Source: Streptomyces sp. NRRL F-5135
GTDB taxonomy: Bacteria; Actinomycetota; Actinomycetes; Streptomycetales; Streptomycetaceae
Reading direction: 5' to 3'
Length of the DNA: 64,000 nucleotides
NCBI RefSeq assembly: GCF_000719775.1
Contig: NZ_JOHR01000011.1
Coordinates: 124,001 to 188,000 of the forward strand
The translations under genes and the position numbers were made by a program. Under the pieces are notes generated by a model. The model was not told the DNA's origin and made no database searches. It saw only the letters and a list, made by a program, of their open reading frames with translations. Below are positions 53,780 through 62,964 of this stretch, in pieces (the first letter of the stretch is position 1; each line of letters starts with the position of its first letter).

Positions 53780-54759
53780 CCGTCCCGTCCCCACGGCCGC
53801 AGCTTCTCCGGGTTGCGGACCGCCCAGATCCGGGTGACGCGGCCGTCGACGACATCGAACGAGGCCACGGTCAGTACGGTGCCGGCCCGCCGGGCCACCA
53901 GACCCGGCGCACCGTTGACCGACCGTTCCAGGAGTTGGAGTCCCGGAGCCCTGTCGGCGATGGCGACCATGTACTGGGCGATGCGCGCGCCGCCCTCGAT
54001 CGGGCGCAGGACGGTGCCGGCCATGCCGCCGCCGTCGGCGGTCATCACGGCGGCCGGGTCGAGGAGGTCGACGAGGGCCACGATGTCCCTGGCCTCCCAC
54101 GCCTCTTTGACCTGCCGCACCGCGTCGGCCCGCCCGGCCGCCGTCACCGGAGCCCGCGCGACGCGCACCCGCCGCCGGGCTGCGGCCGCGAGCTGCTTGC
54201 AGGCCGCCGGGGTCCGGTCGAGGATGCCGGCGATCTCGGCGTAGCGGTACCGGAAGACGTCGTGCAGGACGAACGCCACCCGCTCGGCCGGTGTCATCGA
54301 CTCCAGGACGACGAGGAAGGCCATGGTCACCGATTCGTCCAGGACCACCTGGTCGGCGGGGTCGGTGGGGCCGGTGGCGTGGCCGTGGTCCCACTCGGCG
54401 TGGTCGGGCAGCGGATCGGGCAACCACGCGCCGACATAGCGTTCACGCCGGGCCCGTGCCGAACCGAGCACGTCCAGGCAGATGCGGCCGGTCACCGTCG
54501 TCAGCCAGGCGCCGGGGGACACGATCTCGTCCTGCCGGCTGCGCGGCAGCGCGTACCAACGCGCGTAGGCCTCCTGTACGGCGTCCTCGGACTCGGCGAG
54601 TGAACCGAGCAACCGATAGGCGACATTGATCAGTTGGCGCCGCTCGCCGGCCACCTCACCGGCTGTCCCGTCGGCGCCCGCCCCAGCCGTTCCAACCGCC
54701 CCAGCAGTTCGAGCCGCTTCAGCCGTTCCAGCGGCATCAACCGCCCCATCCGTCCCCAT
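53776..54759 (-). CDS. SigJ-type (ECF41-like) RNA polymerase sigma factor
   Basis: A 327-aa sigma factor. After an Ala/Gly-rich N-terminus come region 2 (NVAYRLLGSLAESEDAVQEAYARWY) and region 4 (MTPAERVAFVLHDVFRYRYAEIAGILDRTPAACKQLAAAARRRV). A C-terminal SnoaL-like domain of about 115 residues ends VRNPEKLRPWGRDG. In ECF41 sigma factors this extension acts as built-in regulator in place of a separate anti-sigma. The stop codon TAG is contributed by the CTAG end of the adjacent 76-bp element. Confidence 0.88.
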   Translation of the reverse strand: MGTDGAVDAAGTAEAARTAGAVGTAGAGADGTAGEVAGERRQLINVAYRLLGSLAESEDAVQEAYARWYALPRSRQDEIVSPGAWLTTVTGRICLDVLGSARARRERYVGAWLPDPLPDHAEWDHGHATGPTDPADQVVLDESVTMAFLVVLESMTPAERVAFVLHDVFRYRYAEIAGILDRTPAACKQLAAAARRRVRVARAPVTAAGRADAVRQVKEAWEARDIVALVDLLDPAAVMTADGGGMAGTVLRPIEGGARIAQYMVAIADRAPGLQLLERSVNGAPGLVARRAGTVLTVASFDVVDGRVTRIWAVRNPEKLRPWGRDG

Positions 54760-54868
54760 GCTCCCGACCGCGCCTCCTCGCCTTACCTTTCGCCGGCCCG
54801 CGTCGTCGGGGTTGGTGAGACCTTATCGATCCACTGCCCCCGGGCGGAAAAGAAATGGGGACCGTGAC

Positions 54869-55231
54869 ATGGCAACCCAGGCGACGGCACAGCGCCGCTT
54901 CTCGTATCTGCGGATCGCGATCACCCTGCAGACCCTGACCATCTTCCTCCAGGCGGTCTCCGCCGGGCTGCTGCTGACCTCGTCCTACGGAGAGGCCCTG
55001 CACAGCGCCGGAGCCCGCGTGATGTACGGGGCGTCGATGCTGTACGTGCTCGCGGCGGTGCTGGCGTGGAAGCCGGGCGGCGGCTCGCCCCGGCCCATCC
55101 GGCACGCGTCCGGCTTCCTCGCCCTCGCCTCGGTCCAGGTCGTGCTCGGCATCGCGCACATCCCGTCGCTCCATCTCCCCCTGGGCGTCCTGATGTTCGG
55201 ACTGAGCGTGCTGGCGCTGGCGCGGCGCTGA
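54869..55231 (+). CDS. four-helix membrane protein divergent to the sigma gene
   Basis: A 120-aa membrane protein with about four helices: TLQTLTIFLQAVSAGLLLT, GASMLYVLAAVLAW, LALASVQVVLGIAHI and LGVLMFGLSVLALA. It resembles small DoxX-like or hypothetical integral membrane proteins without defining residues. ECF41 sigma factors often activate a neighbouring gene, so this is a candidate target. GGGG lies 8 nt before the ATG. Confidence 0.75.
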   Translation: MATQATAQRRFSYLRIAITLQTLTIFLQAVSAGLLLTSSYGEALHSAGARVMYGASMLYVLAAVLAWKPGGGSPRPIRHASGFLALASVQVVLGIAHIPSLHLPLGVLMFGLSVLALARR

Positions 55232-55458
55232 CGTCCGATAGGAGGTGTACGGGCATCAGGCGGGGCCCGGCCCCCAGATCAGGTGGAACCCTCCGACGGT
55301 TCGGGCCGCGTCAGGGGCCCCGGAGCCCGTGGCACGCCGACCGCGCGCTCTGCCCTCGGCGAATCTGCTCCCGGCCGAGATTTCCGACGCCGACGGCGGG
55401 GCGGGGCAAGGGTGGAGGGGACCGCGGCGACGGGCGCCGCGCCACTTCGGGAGGTCCG

Positions 55459-56112
55459 ATGTCACCACTGTTCACCGGCCTGGGCTCCGCCCCGGTCCCT
55501 CGCGCCGCGGAGGGCGACACGCCCGCGACCCGGTTCGACGACCACCTCGCCGCGCAACTCCTCACGCAGCGGATCGTGCTGCTCGGCACGCAGGTGGACG
55601 ACGTGTCGGCGAACCGGGTCTGCGCTCAGATGCTGCTCCTGTCCGCGGAGGACCCGCGGACCGACATCAGCCTGTACATCAACAGCCCCGGCGGCTCCGT
55701 GACCGCGGGGCTGGCCATCTACGACACGATGCGGCTGATCCCGAACGACGTGTCGACGCTGGCCATGGGGTTCGCCGCGAGCATGGGCCAGTTCCTGCTG
55801 ACCGTCGGCACGGCGGGCAAGCGCTTCGCGCTGCCGAACGCGCGGATCATGATGCACCAGCCGTCCGCCGGCATCGGCGGCACCGCCGCCGACATCGCCA
55901 TCCAGGCCGAGAACCTCGAGTTCACCAAGAAGGCCATCGAACGGATCACCGCCGAGCACACCGGCCAGACCGAGGAGACGATCTCGCGCGACGGCGACCG
56001 CGACCGGTGGTTCACGGCCGCACAGGCCAAGGCGTACGGGATGGTCGATCACGTGGTCGAGTCGCTGGAGGACGTGCGCCCGGCCGGGCGGCCGCGGAAG
56101 GTGGGGCTCTGA
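55459..56112 (+). CDS. clpP3: ATP-dependent Clp protease proteolytic subunit, ClpP3 type
   Basis: A 217-aa ClpP with a complete catalytic triad: Ser in [11 protein letters not shown] (about residue 108), His in IMMHQPSAG (about 132) and Asp in SRDGDRDRW (about 180). [19 protein letters not shown] is conserved. GGGAGG precedes the ATG. It is followed after 1 nt by a second clpP, as in the Streptomyces clpP3-clpP4 operon. It would form heteromeric tetradecamers with an AAA+ partner. The operon is expected to be activated by the PopR-like regulator encoded next door. Confidence 0.9.
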   Translation: MSPLFTGLGSAPVPRAAEGDTPATRFDDHLAAQLLTQRIVLLGTQVDDVSANRVCAQMLLLSAEDPRTDISLYINSPGGSVTAGLAIYDTMRLIPNDVSTLAMGFAASMGQFLLTVGTAGKRFALPNARIMMHQPSAGIGGTAADIAIQAENLEFTKKAIERITAEHTGQTEETISRDGDRDRWFTAAQAKAYGMVDHVVESLEDVRPAGRPRKVGL

Positions 56113-56113
56113 C

Positions 56114-56716
56114 ATGGGGCAGTACACGATCCCGACGGTCGTGGAGCGCACACCGCAGGGGGAACGGGCGTACGACATCTACAGCCGGCTGCTGTCCGAG
56201 CGGATCATCTTCCTGGGCACGGAGATCGACGACGGCGTGGCCAACGTCGTCATCGCCCAACTGCTCCACCTGGAGTCGTCGAGCCCCGAGCGCGAGATCG
56301 CGATCTACATCAACTCACCCGGCGGCTCGTACACCTCGCTCATGGCGATCTACGACACGATGACCTTCGTCCGGGCACCGATATCGACGTACTGCGTCGG
56401 GCAGGCGGCCTCAACCGCGGCGGTGCTGCTGGCGGGTGGCGATCCCGGGCGGCGGTTCGTCCTCGACCACGCCCGGGTGCTCCTGGGACAGCCGGCGAGC
56501 GGCGGCCGGCGGGGAACGGTGTCCGACCTCACGCTCGAGGCCAAGGAGATGATGCGGATCCGCTCCCAGGTGGAGGAGGTGCTGTCCCGGCACACGCACC
56601 ACGACGTGGCGACGCTGCGCGAACACATGGACCGGGACCGCGTGTTCACGGCCCAGGAGGCCGTGGCGTACGGGCTGGCCGACGAGGTGCTCGGACGCCG
56701 GGCCGTCAGCGTCTGA
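56114..56716 (+). CDS. clpP4: ClpP4-type subunit with catalytic His replaced by Gly
   Basis: A 200-aa ClpP homologue with Ser100 in [11 protein letters not shown] and [19 protein letters not shown], so the fold is intact. Where ClpP has a catalytic His in an (I/L)HQP motif this protein reads [10 protein letters not shown], with Gly at residue 125 (codon GGA at 56486-56488). The distal [23 protein letters not shown] is normal. The triad is therefore incomplete, and the subunit probably contributes structure or partner binding in a ClpP3/P4 complex. Start codon 1 nt after the clpP3 stop. Confidence 0.85.
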   Translation: MGQYTIPTVVERTPQGERAYDIYSRLLSERIIFLGTEIDDGVANVVIAQLLHLESSSPEREIAIYINSPGGSYTSLMAIYDTMTFVRAPISTYCVGQAASTAAVLLAGGDPGRRFVLDHARVLLGQPASGGRRGTVSDLTLEAKEMMRIRSQVEEVLSRHTHHDVATLREHMDRDRVFTAQEAVAYGLADEVLGRRAVSV

Positions 56717-56877
56717 CGCCCGCCGCCACCGCTACCCATGCGTATGGGACGTCCTGACCACAGGCGCCGCCTTGCCGCGCGTACTGCCTGACGCGCGGTC
56801 TGGCGTATGCCCGACGCGCTGCCTGACGTCCTGCCTGACGTCCTGGCGGTACGGGCCCTCCCCACGCGGTACGACGC

Positions 56878-57432
56878 TCAGGCGGCGAGGCAGAGCCCGT
56901 CGTGCCGCGAGGTGGTCGCCCGGTGATTCCCGGCGCGTTCGGGGGACGGCTCGACGACGGACGTGGCCCTCGACGCGGGCGCCTCCGCCTCGGCCTCCGC
57001 CCCCGCCTCCGGGTGCCCCCGGTCCGGGCCGCCGGGACGCCGCCCGGCCGCCCCGCCCGGCGCGACGTCACCGCGGCCACGCCTCGCCCGTCCGGCCCGG
57101 GCCAACTCACCCTGTGCCAGGGAGAGCAGCTCGGCCAGCCCGAGCCCCAGGGCACGAGCGGCGGCCGCGAGGACCTCCGACGAGGCTTCCTTGCGACCGC
57201 GCTCCAGCTCGGAGAGGTACGGCATCGAGATCCGCGCCGCCTCGGCCACGTCCTTGAGCGTCCGCTCCTGAGCAAGCCGCTCACGGCGCAACACCCCACC
57301 CACGACATGCCGCCACAGAGGCTCCCGCCCCATCGGCTGCCGCACACCGGGCCGCCGCGCAGGGGGCTCGGGCGCCGAGGGAACCGGGCGCAACGGAATG
57401 ACGCGGGCTTGCTTCGGCGCGTGGCTGCTCAC
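56878..57432 (-). CDS. popR: PopR/ClgR-type XRE regulator with C-terminal LAA degron
   Basis: A 184-aa regulator: VLRRERLAQERTLKDVAEAARISMPYLSELERGRKEASSEVLAAAARALGL (about residues 47-98) is the ClgR/PopR helix-turn-helix. A long disordered basic/Ala-rich tail ends DGLCLAA. Streptomyces PopR activates clpP3/clpP4 and is itself degraded by ClpP through terminal alanines; the location beside the clpP pair and the LAA end fit. The GTG at 57432 is used. It is convergent to clpP4. Confidence 0.82.
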   Translation of the reverse strand: MSSHAPKQARVIPLRPVPSAPEPPARRPGVRQPMGREPLWRHVVGGVLRRERLAQERTLKDVAEAARISMPYLSELERGRKEASSEVLAAAARALGLGLAELLSLAQGELARAGRARRGRGDVAPGGAAGRRPGGPDRGHPEAGAEAEAEAPASRATSVVEPSPERAGNHRATTSRHDGLCLAA

Positions 57433-57621
57433 CGCTCCAGAGTATGAGGCCCGCCCCCGGACCGGCCCCGAGCGGCGTTCCGCCCCCGGCGAAATCCATG
57501 GCCGGCGAGCGGTGGAACGGGCGGCCCCCGCACGTCCGCACCCTCATACGTCGGCTCCGCAACGCGTGGTCGGGGTGATCGAGCCGGTCCGGATGTCAGT
57601 GGCGGGTGTGATCATCCAGAC

Positions 57622-59403
57622 ATGACTGTCGCATCTGTGGACCGATCCTGGGACCGGATCGACGCGTGGCTGGCCGAGCACGCGCCGCGTACGTACGAGT
57701 CGCTCCGGCCGCCGGCCACGGCGGAGGCGGTCCGGGCCCTGGGGGACGAGTTGGGGCTGGAGCCGCCGGCCGACCTCGTCCGTTCTCTGCTGCGGCACGA
57801 CGGTGTCACGCGGGAGAGCGCGGGCGCTTTCCTCATACCCTCCGGCGACGAGCTGCTCGGGGTCGACCGACTGCTCGAAACCGGCCGGATGCACAAGGAG
57901 TTGTGGGGTGAGGAAGGAAGCCAGGAGATTCCCGACGAGGACTACTGGCACCCGGAGTTCCTGATGTTCACGCGCCGGGTCACCGCGGACGGGCTGGTCC
58001 TCGACTGCCGGCGGGGCCCCCGTTTCGGCGCGGTCGGTCTGTTCTTCAACGGCGGAGGGACGACCTTCCGGCACTGGGCCTCGCTCGCGGTCCTCCTCCA
58101 CGAACTCGCGAACAGCCTGGAGAGCGGGTCGCCGCTGGCTTGCGGAAAGGCGGACGAATACGTGCCCATCGCCTGGGACGGCGAGCTGATCTGGGAACCC
58201 CTGCCCGTCCCGCGGCCGGCTCTCCGTTCGTTGCTCGAACTCGGCGCGAGCGCCACGGCACCCGCGCCTCCCGACATCGATGATGATCGCGTCCGTCCCG
58301 TCCAGGAGGACGGCTGGGCAGGGGAATACGGCGAGTTCTGCCTCAGCTTCGTGCGAGGCGTGGACGAGCGGGAGGTGCTGAGCCGGTTCGGGGCACTCAC
58401 CGACGCCGACGGACCGCGGACGCGTCCGCGCACCCGGGAACAGGCGTACGAGGACTCCCGGCGGTGGACCTCCGGCTTCCTGCCCGTGGTGCGCGCGGGC
58501 CGCTGCGGGGACTGGGCCTTCGGCATCGAGCAGGGGCACTGGGAAGGCAGCAGGAGCGAGGTGATGCGCCGCCTGTCCCGGGGCACGCAAGCGGTCTCGA
58601 TCTTCTTCAGTGGGCACTTCACGGAGATGTCCTGGTACGAGGACGGGGAGTTGGTCACGGTCTACGACACGCGGCGCTCCTACCGGATGCCGGGCGAGGG
58701 CGACCCCTTCAGCCTGCTGCCGGGACTGCCCCCGCACAGCCGGCACGCGAGCCGGCGGCTGGCGGACGGCCGCGTTCTCCTCGGCAGGGGTGTCGCGCCG
58801 GGCAAGGCGGACGCGACCACGGGCCCGCGCGACATCTGCCGCAAGGTGTGCCGGGTGGTCGCCGACCACTTCGGGATCGACCTCCCACCGGAGTCGCTGA
58901 AAGGCCCGCTGACCAGCGCCACACTGCTTCCGGTGCTGCCGGCACCGCAGGTGAGACGGCTCCGGCCGACCGGCCTCGAGGACCGCATGGCCGCGGTGCC
59001 GGAACCAGGCCTGCGCACCGCGCTGGCCGCCCAGATGGCCGCCCTGGCCACCGAGACCGGTCTGGACGCGTATCCCGAGGTGGCGGACGTGCTGAACCGA
59101 TTGCACCGCGAGCAAGAGCTCAGCGATGGGGACACCGGGGACGAATCACCTCTCGGTGTCCGTCTGCGCACCGTACTCGCGGACACCGCGGCCTGCCGCC
59201 ACCACCCCGTTGACGAGAACCGTGAACGCCTGGTCAGCTACGAGGAGTACCGGGCCTGGGAGGACCGGGCCGCTGCCGCCACCGCACTTCTCGGCCTGCT
59301 TCGCCTGCCACCGCGCGATGCCGCCGCCGACATCCTGATACGGCGCCAGGATCCTTACTGGCGCGCGGAGTTCGCCACGCGGCTCAAGGCGGACCGGGGC
59401 TGA
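57622..59403 (+). CDS. multidomain SMI1/KNR4 (SUKH)-type protein with DUF6461-like domain
   Basis: A 593-aa protein. Residues 1-200 form a SMI1/KNR4-like SUKH domain (LGDELGLEPPADLVRSLLRHDGV, FGAVGLFFNGGG, YVPIAWDGELIWEPL). Residues about 230-370 (FCLSFVRGVDEREVLSRFGA, GRCGDWAFGIEQGHWEG) resemble DUF6461. The rest is helical and unrecognised. SUKH domains include toxin-immunity and sensor proteins, but no toxin lies next to it. The start at 57622 has no clear ribosome binding site. Confidence 0.65.
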   Translation: MTVASVDRSWDRIDAWLAEHAPRTYESLRPPATAEAVRALGDELGLEPPADLVRSLLRHDGVTRESAGAFLIPSGDELLGVDRLLETGRMHKELWGEEGSQEIPDEDYWHPEFLMFTRRVTADGLVLDCRRGPRFGAVGLFFNGGGTTFRHWASLAVLLHELANSLESGSPLACGKADEYVPIAWDGELIWEPLPVPRPALRSLLELGASATAPAPPDIDDDRVRPVQEDGWAGEYGEFCLSFVRGVDEREVLSRFGALTDADGPRTRPRTREQAYEDSRRWTSGFLPVVRAGRCGDWAFGIEQGHWEGSRSEVMRRLSRGTQAVSIFFSGHFTEMSWYEDGELVTVYDTRRSYRMPGEGDPFSLLPGLPPHSRHASRRLADGRVLLGRGVAPGKADATTGPRDICRKVCRVVADHFGIDLPPESLKGPLTSATLLPVLPAPQVRRLRPTGLEDRMAAVPEPGLRTALAAQMAALATETGLDAYPEVADVLNRLHREQELSDGDTGDESPLGVRLRTVLADTAACRHHPVDENRERLVSYEEYRAWEDRAAAATALLGLLRLPPRDAAADILIRRQDPYWRAEFATRLKADRG

Positions 59404-59460
59404 GCCGCGCACAGGCACGCGCAGACATCCAGGGGAGCCCTCGTACGGTACCGGGCCGAC

Positions 59461-59619
59461 ATGCGCCACAGTCTGCGCCGCTTCCTCCCCGACGCCGTCA
59501 TGGGCGAGTACGTCACCGGCCGCGCCCTGCCCGACGGCGACTTCGCGCTCGGCCACGACGCGCTGCTCGCGGGCGACCTGGACCGGATCCGGCGGGTGCG
59601 CCCGGTACGGGCGGCCTGA
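59461..59619 (+). CDS. possible 52-codon hypothetical ORF
   Basis: MRHSLRRFLPDAVMGEYVTG to RIRRVRPVRAA in good codon bias, located between the SUKH gene and the ECF sigma gene. No ribosome binding site or family is recognised. It may be a gene fragment. Confidence 0.25.
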   Translation: MRHSLRRFLPDAVMGEYVTGRALPDGDFALGHDALLAGDLDRIRRVRPVRAA

Positions 59620-59695
59620 GACGCCCGTCCGCCATGCTGTGGCACACGCCACACCCGTTCGAAAACCTCGCGCCGGGCCCCGGCGTCTTGCCGGT

Positions 59696-60268
59696 GTGGG
59701 ACCACTCAGGAGAACACCGGCGGAACTCGACGAGGCGCGCCTCGTCCGGCTGATCGCCAAGGGCGACCGCGGCGCGTTCGAGGAGCTGTACCGGCGCACC
59801 GCGCCCTGGCTCGCCGTACGGCTGCGCCGGCGCTGCTCCGACGAGCAGATCGTGGCCGAGGTCATGCAGGAGACCTATCTGGCGGTGTGGCGCGCGGCGA
59901 GCGCGTTCGCGGGGTCCGCGGTGGGCGGTACGGCCGTCGGCTGGCTGTGGACGATCGCGGCGCGGCGGCTCGTCGACGCCTTCCGCCGCCGCGCGCACCA
60001 GGCACAGCTGCCCGGCGCCATCGCGGCGTCGTCCCCGGCCGGCACCGTGGCGCCCGCCGCCGAGGACGAGGTGCTCGCGGCCGGGATCGAGGGCGAGGTC
60101 GGTGACGCCCTGCGGCGGCTGGCGCCGGAACTGCGCGACGTGCTGCGGTCCATGGTGCTCGACGGACTGTCGGTACGGGAGACGTCCGTCCTGCTCGGCG
60201 TACCGGAGGGCACTGTCAAGACTCGCGCGCGGCGGGCACGGAGGGTGATGCGGGAGATGCTGTCATGA
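59696..60268 (+). CDS. ECF sigma factor
   Basis: A 190-aa ECF sigma factor from GTG 59696 (an in-frame ATG lies at 59639). Region 2 is LIAKGDRGAFEELYRRTAPWLAVRLRRRC...VMQETYLAVWR. Region 4 is LRDVLRSMVLDGLSVRETSVLLGVPEGTVKTRARRARRVMREML. The palindrome TGTGGC-N4-GCCACA (59638-59653) lies just upstream and may be regulatory. It overlaps the anti-sigma gene by ATGA, so the two are coproduced. Confidence 0.9.
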   Translation: MGPLRRTPAELDEARLVRLIAKGDRGAFEELYRRTAPWLAVRLRRRCSDEQIVAEVMQETYLAVWRAASAFAGSAVGGTAVGWLWTIAARRLVDAFRRRAHQAQLPGAIAASSPAGTVAPAAEDEVLAAGIEGEVGDALRRLAPELRDVLRSMVLDGLSVRETSVLLGVPEGTVKTRARRARRVMREMLS

Positions 60269-61260
60269 GCGCAGAGGACTGCACAGAAGATCCGAAGGGA
60301 CAGGCAGGGCGTACGGGACAGGCGGGACGTGCGGCACGGGCAAGGCGTGTGGGACAGGCCGGGCGTACGGAACAGACAGGGCGTGCGGGAGACCGGCAAC
60401 CTGCCGGAAGCACGCACGTACCCGGTCTCCCCGGGCCCACGGCTCCTCCCCGCCCGCACCACGTCTCCGAGTCGCTGATCAGCCGGTACGCACGCGGCGA
60501 CTCCGACATCCACCCCGACGAGCTCTGGGCCGTCGAGGCCCACCTGGAAAGCTGCGCGCTCTGCCGTGCCCGGCTCGGCACCGCCGCCCGCATCACCGCG
60601 CCGACCGTGGACACGCTGGTCGAGGGCGTCTGGGCGGAACTGGCGGCCCGATTGCCGACGACACCGCCCGCGCGCCGACGCCGCCGCTGGGTGCCGGCCC
60701 TCTCGGCGTGGGCGTCGCCGGTGACGCTGCCGTGGCTGGGGATGACGGTCCTGGTCACACTGTTCGCCGTGGTCCTCGACCGGATGGACGCGTCCGCCGT
60801 CCCGCCCGTCCTCCTGGTGGCTCCCGTACTGCCCGTGCTGGGCGTCGCCACCGCCTGGGCCCGTGGTGTCGACCCGGCGTACGAACTCATCGCCGCGACC
60901 CCACGCGCCGGACTGGAACTCGTCCTCCGGCGCACGACCGCGATACTCGCCGTGGTGGGCTCCGCCCTGCTGCTCGCGGGGGCCGTCACCGGCACCACGG
61001 TGGGCCAGTGGCTCCTGCCCTGCCTGGCATTCACCACGGGCACGCTCGCGCTCGGCGGGCTGATCGGGATGACCAGGGCGGCGATCGCGCTGGTCGCGGC
61101 CTGGGCGGGTGTGATCGTCGCGCCGACCATGGCCGTCGGCGGAACACCGGTCGCCCTCCAAGCGGACGCCCTGCCGGTCTGGGGAGCCCTCGTAGCGTTC
61201 GGCGCACTGGTCGTGGTCCGGCGACGGACCGCGTACAGCCTCCTCGGCACCCACCGCTGA
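60265..61260 (+). CDS. zinc-finger anti-sigma factor with C-terminal membrane domain
   Basis: A 331-aa protein. An N-terminal Gly/Arg/Gln-rich stretch encoded by degenerate repeats (60300-60390) precedes the ZAS/zf-HC2 motif: HPDELWAVEAHLESCALC (about residues 90-107) supplies His and Cys ligands. About six hydrophobic helices follow from residue 150 on. It should sequester the upstream sigma at the membrane. Streptomycete homologues often neighbour ABC-transporter genes; none is seen here. Confidence 0.85.
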   Translation: MSAEDCTEDPKGQAGRTGQAGRAARARRVGQAGRTEQTGRAGDRQPAGSTHVPGLPGPTAPPRPHHVSESLISRYARGDSDIHPDELWAVEAHLESCALCRARLGTAARITAPTVDTLVEGVWAELAARLPTTPPARRRRRWVPALSAWASPVTLPWLGMTVLVTLFAVVLDRMDASAVPPVLLVAPVLPVLGVATAWARGVDPAYELIAATPRAGLELVLRRTTAILAVVGSALLLAGAVTGTTVGQWLLPCLAFTTGTLALGGLIGMTRAAIALVAAWAGVIVAPTMAVGGTPVALQADALPVWGALVAFGALVVVRRRTAYSLLGTHR

Positions 61261-61458
61261 GGGGGCCGCGGAGGCTGTACCGTACGCGGCGGTGCCGTAC
61301 GCCCGCACAGGCGCCCGTACACCCGGAACCGCCAACTCCCTCTCCTCGGAGCGGAGTTAACCCCGCCTTCATCCGTGCGACGCCTCGCGCACACCGAGTG
61401 GTCGGGGCGGGGATGAGTGGATGGCGCGGTCCTGACAACGCCCGACAGGGGAGGCCGT

Positions 61459-62808
61459 ATGACCGGCTCCGGCCCGAGATCCGCCGCCACGGCAACCATC
61501 ACCACAGCCACCACCGTTACCACCGCCGCCGTCGGTGCCGATCCCGGCATCCGCACCCACTCGGAAGCGCGTGCGCACCGGTTCCGGCCCCTCGCCCGCC
61601 GTCTGCTCGTGGGGGCGATCGCCCTCGGGAGCGTGGCGTTCGGGAGCGTCTTCCCCGCGGGCGGCGCCACAGCCGCCGCGTACGGCCCCACGCGCGGCAC
61701 CGCACACGGCTCGTCGCAGGCCCCGGGCTGCTCCCCGCGCCCGGGCCCGGCGGTGGCGTCGGCCCGGTGCGCGCGGGCCGGTGACCTCCTCGATGTGACG
61801 TTGGACCAGCTGCGTCCCACCCAGCCCTCCGTCGGATTCGACCAGATCTACTACAAGCTCGGCCGTTACGGCAGCACCAAGGACGAGCAGGCCGGGAACG
61901 TCAACAAGCGGTTCGACGACTGGTGCGAGACCAACGGCCAGGAGGAGGCGGCGAGCGTCCCGCCCGGCGCCTCGCTCTCGGACCCCGCGAGCTTCCGCTG
62001 CACCGTCGCCGTGGGCGAGGAGACGGACGAGACCCGGGCGGCGATGAAGACGGTCGTCGTCGGCCCCGGTGGCGCGCTCTACCTCACCGACGGGCACCAC
62101 ACGCTGACCTCGTTCCTCGAAACGCCCGACGGCGGCCCCGGTCTGCACATCCGGCTGCTGGTGGCGGACAACCTCAGCGCGCTGACCCCCGACGCCTTCT
62201 GGCGGACCATGCGGGAGCGGAAGTGGGTCTGGCTGCGCGACGAGAACGACCGGCCCATCACCACGGACCAGCTCCCCCGTCGGCTCGGCCTCGCCCGGTT
62301 CCACGACGACCGCTACCGCGGTCTCGTCTACTTCACCCGCGACATCGGCTACCAGGCGCCGGACGACGCGGCGGAGTACCTGGAATTCCTGTGGGGCACT
62401 TGGCTGCGCGGGCGGGTGGACCTCAAGGCGTACGACCTGACCGACCACGCCTCGTACCTGTCGGCCGTCCGGGCCGCCTCCGAGGAGATGTCCGGTACGG
62501 ACGGCGACACCGTCATCGCCGACGGCCGCACGGCCGACGAACTGGGGCGCATGGCCGAGTGGAACGCCGGCAAGAAGCCGACCGGCGGAGAGTTCGGCAA
62601 GCTGAGCGCGCCGCTCACCGACGCCAAGCCGGGCAAGCTCGCCTACGCCCTCGACTACCGGAACCGGGTCCCGGCGGTACGGCCTCCCCGCCCCGGCCGA
62701 CCCCCGGCCCACGCGCGGCCCCCGGTCCACGCGCGGCCCCCGGCCCACGCGCGGCCCCCGGTCCACGCCGCGCCCCCGGCGCACGCCGTGCCCCGAGCGC
62801 ACGCCTAG
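61459..62808 (+). CDS. secreted ParB-like-domain protein with C-terminal RPPxHA repeats
   Basis: A 449-aa exported protein. An Arg-rich n-region (FRPLARRLLVGAIALGSVAF) and a cleavage site near GATAAA (about residue 73) form a long signal peptide. The mature part has LDVTLDQLRPTQPSVGFDQIYYKLGRYG and YLTDGHHTLTSFLE, the pattern of the ParBc_2 (ParB-like putative nuclease) family. The last 35 residues are tandem RPPAHA/RPPVHA hexapeptides, encoded by 18-bp repeats, which may bind wall polymers or metal. GGGGAGG supports the ATG at 61459. Confidence 0.75.
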   Translation: MTGSGPRSAATATITTATTVTTAAVGADPGIRTHSEARAHRFRPLARRLLVGAIALGSVAFGSVFPAGGATAAAYGPTRGTAHGSSQAPGCSPRPGPAVASARCARAGDLLDVTLDQLRPTQPSVGFDQIYYKLGRYGSTKDEQAGNVNKRFDDWCETNGQEEAASVPPGASLSDPASFRCTVAVGEETDETRAAMKTVVVGPGGALYLTDGHHTLTSFLETPDGGPGLHIRLLVADNLSALTPDAFWRTMRERKWVWLRDENDRPITTDQLPRRLGLARFHDDRYRGLVYFTRDIGYQAPDDAAEYLEFLWGTWLRGRVDLKAYDLTDHASYLSAVRAASEEMSGTDGDTVIADGRTADELGRMAEWNAGKKPTGGEFGKLSAPLTDAKPGKLAYALDYRNRVPAVRPPRPGRPPAHARPPVHARPPAHARPPVHAAPPAHAVPRAHA

Positions 62809-62861
62809 ACCCACGTCCACCCGGCGTTCCCGGCCCACGCCCAGCCTCCGGCCCGCGCACC

Positions 62862-62892
62862 GCGCCCCGCGCCCCGCGCCCCGCGCCCCGCG
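62862..62892. repeat. CGCGCCC heptamer tandem repeat
   Basis: Four and a half copies of the 7-bp unit CGCGCCC lie between the secreted protein gene and the ABC-F promoter. Probably unstable in copy number. Confidence 0.8.
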
Positions 62893-62899
62893 ATAACCA

Positions 62900-62930
62900 T
62901 TGGCCGCGTGCGGGAACGCGCCGCTACCAT
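62900..62930 (+). promoter_or_regulatory. promoter of the ABC-F transcript
   Basis: TTGGCC (62900-62905) and TACCAT (62925-62930) are 19 nt apart. The -10 places transcription start at or next to the leader ORF ATG (62938), so the leader peptide would be translated from a leaderless end. Confidence 0.45.
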
Positions 62931-62937
62931 CTGCCCC

Positions 62938-62964
62938 ATGTTCGCGCACTACTACTTCCTGTGA
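62938..62964 (+). CDS. eight-codon leader peptide MFAHYYFL
   Basis: ATG TTC GCG CAC TAC TAC TTC CTG TGA is a complete mini-ORF 110 nt upstream of the ABC-F start. The aromatic-rich peptide could arrest a drug-bound ribosome. Its coding sequence from 62941 is complementary to the ABC-F start region, so ribosome stalling on it should alter RNA folding. Leader peptides of this kind control several resistance ABC-F genes. Confidence 0.65.
   Translation: MFAHYYFL

Noticed and set aside
53660..54427. Alternative minus-strand frame within the SigJ-type gene
   Set aside because: Out of frame with the conserved sigma regions; Arg/Gly/Pro-rich shadow.
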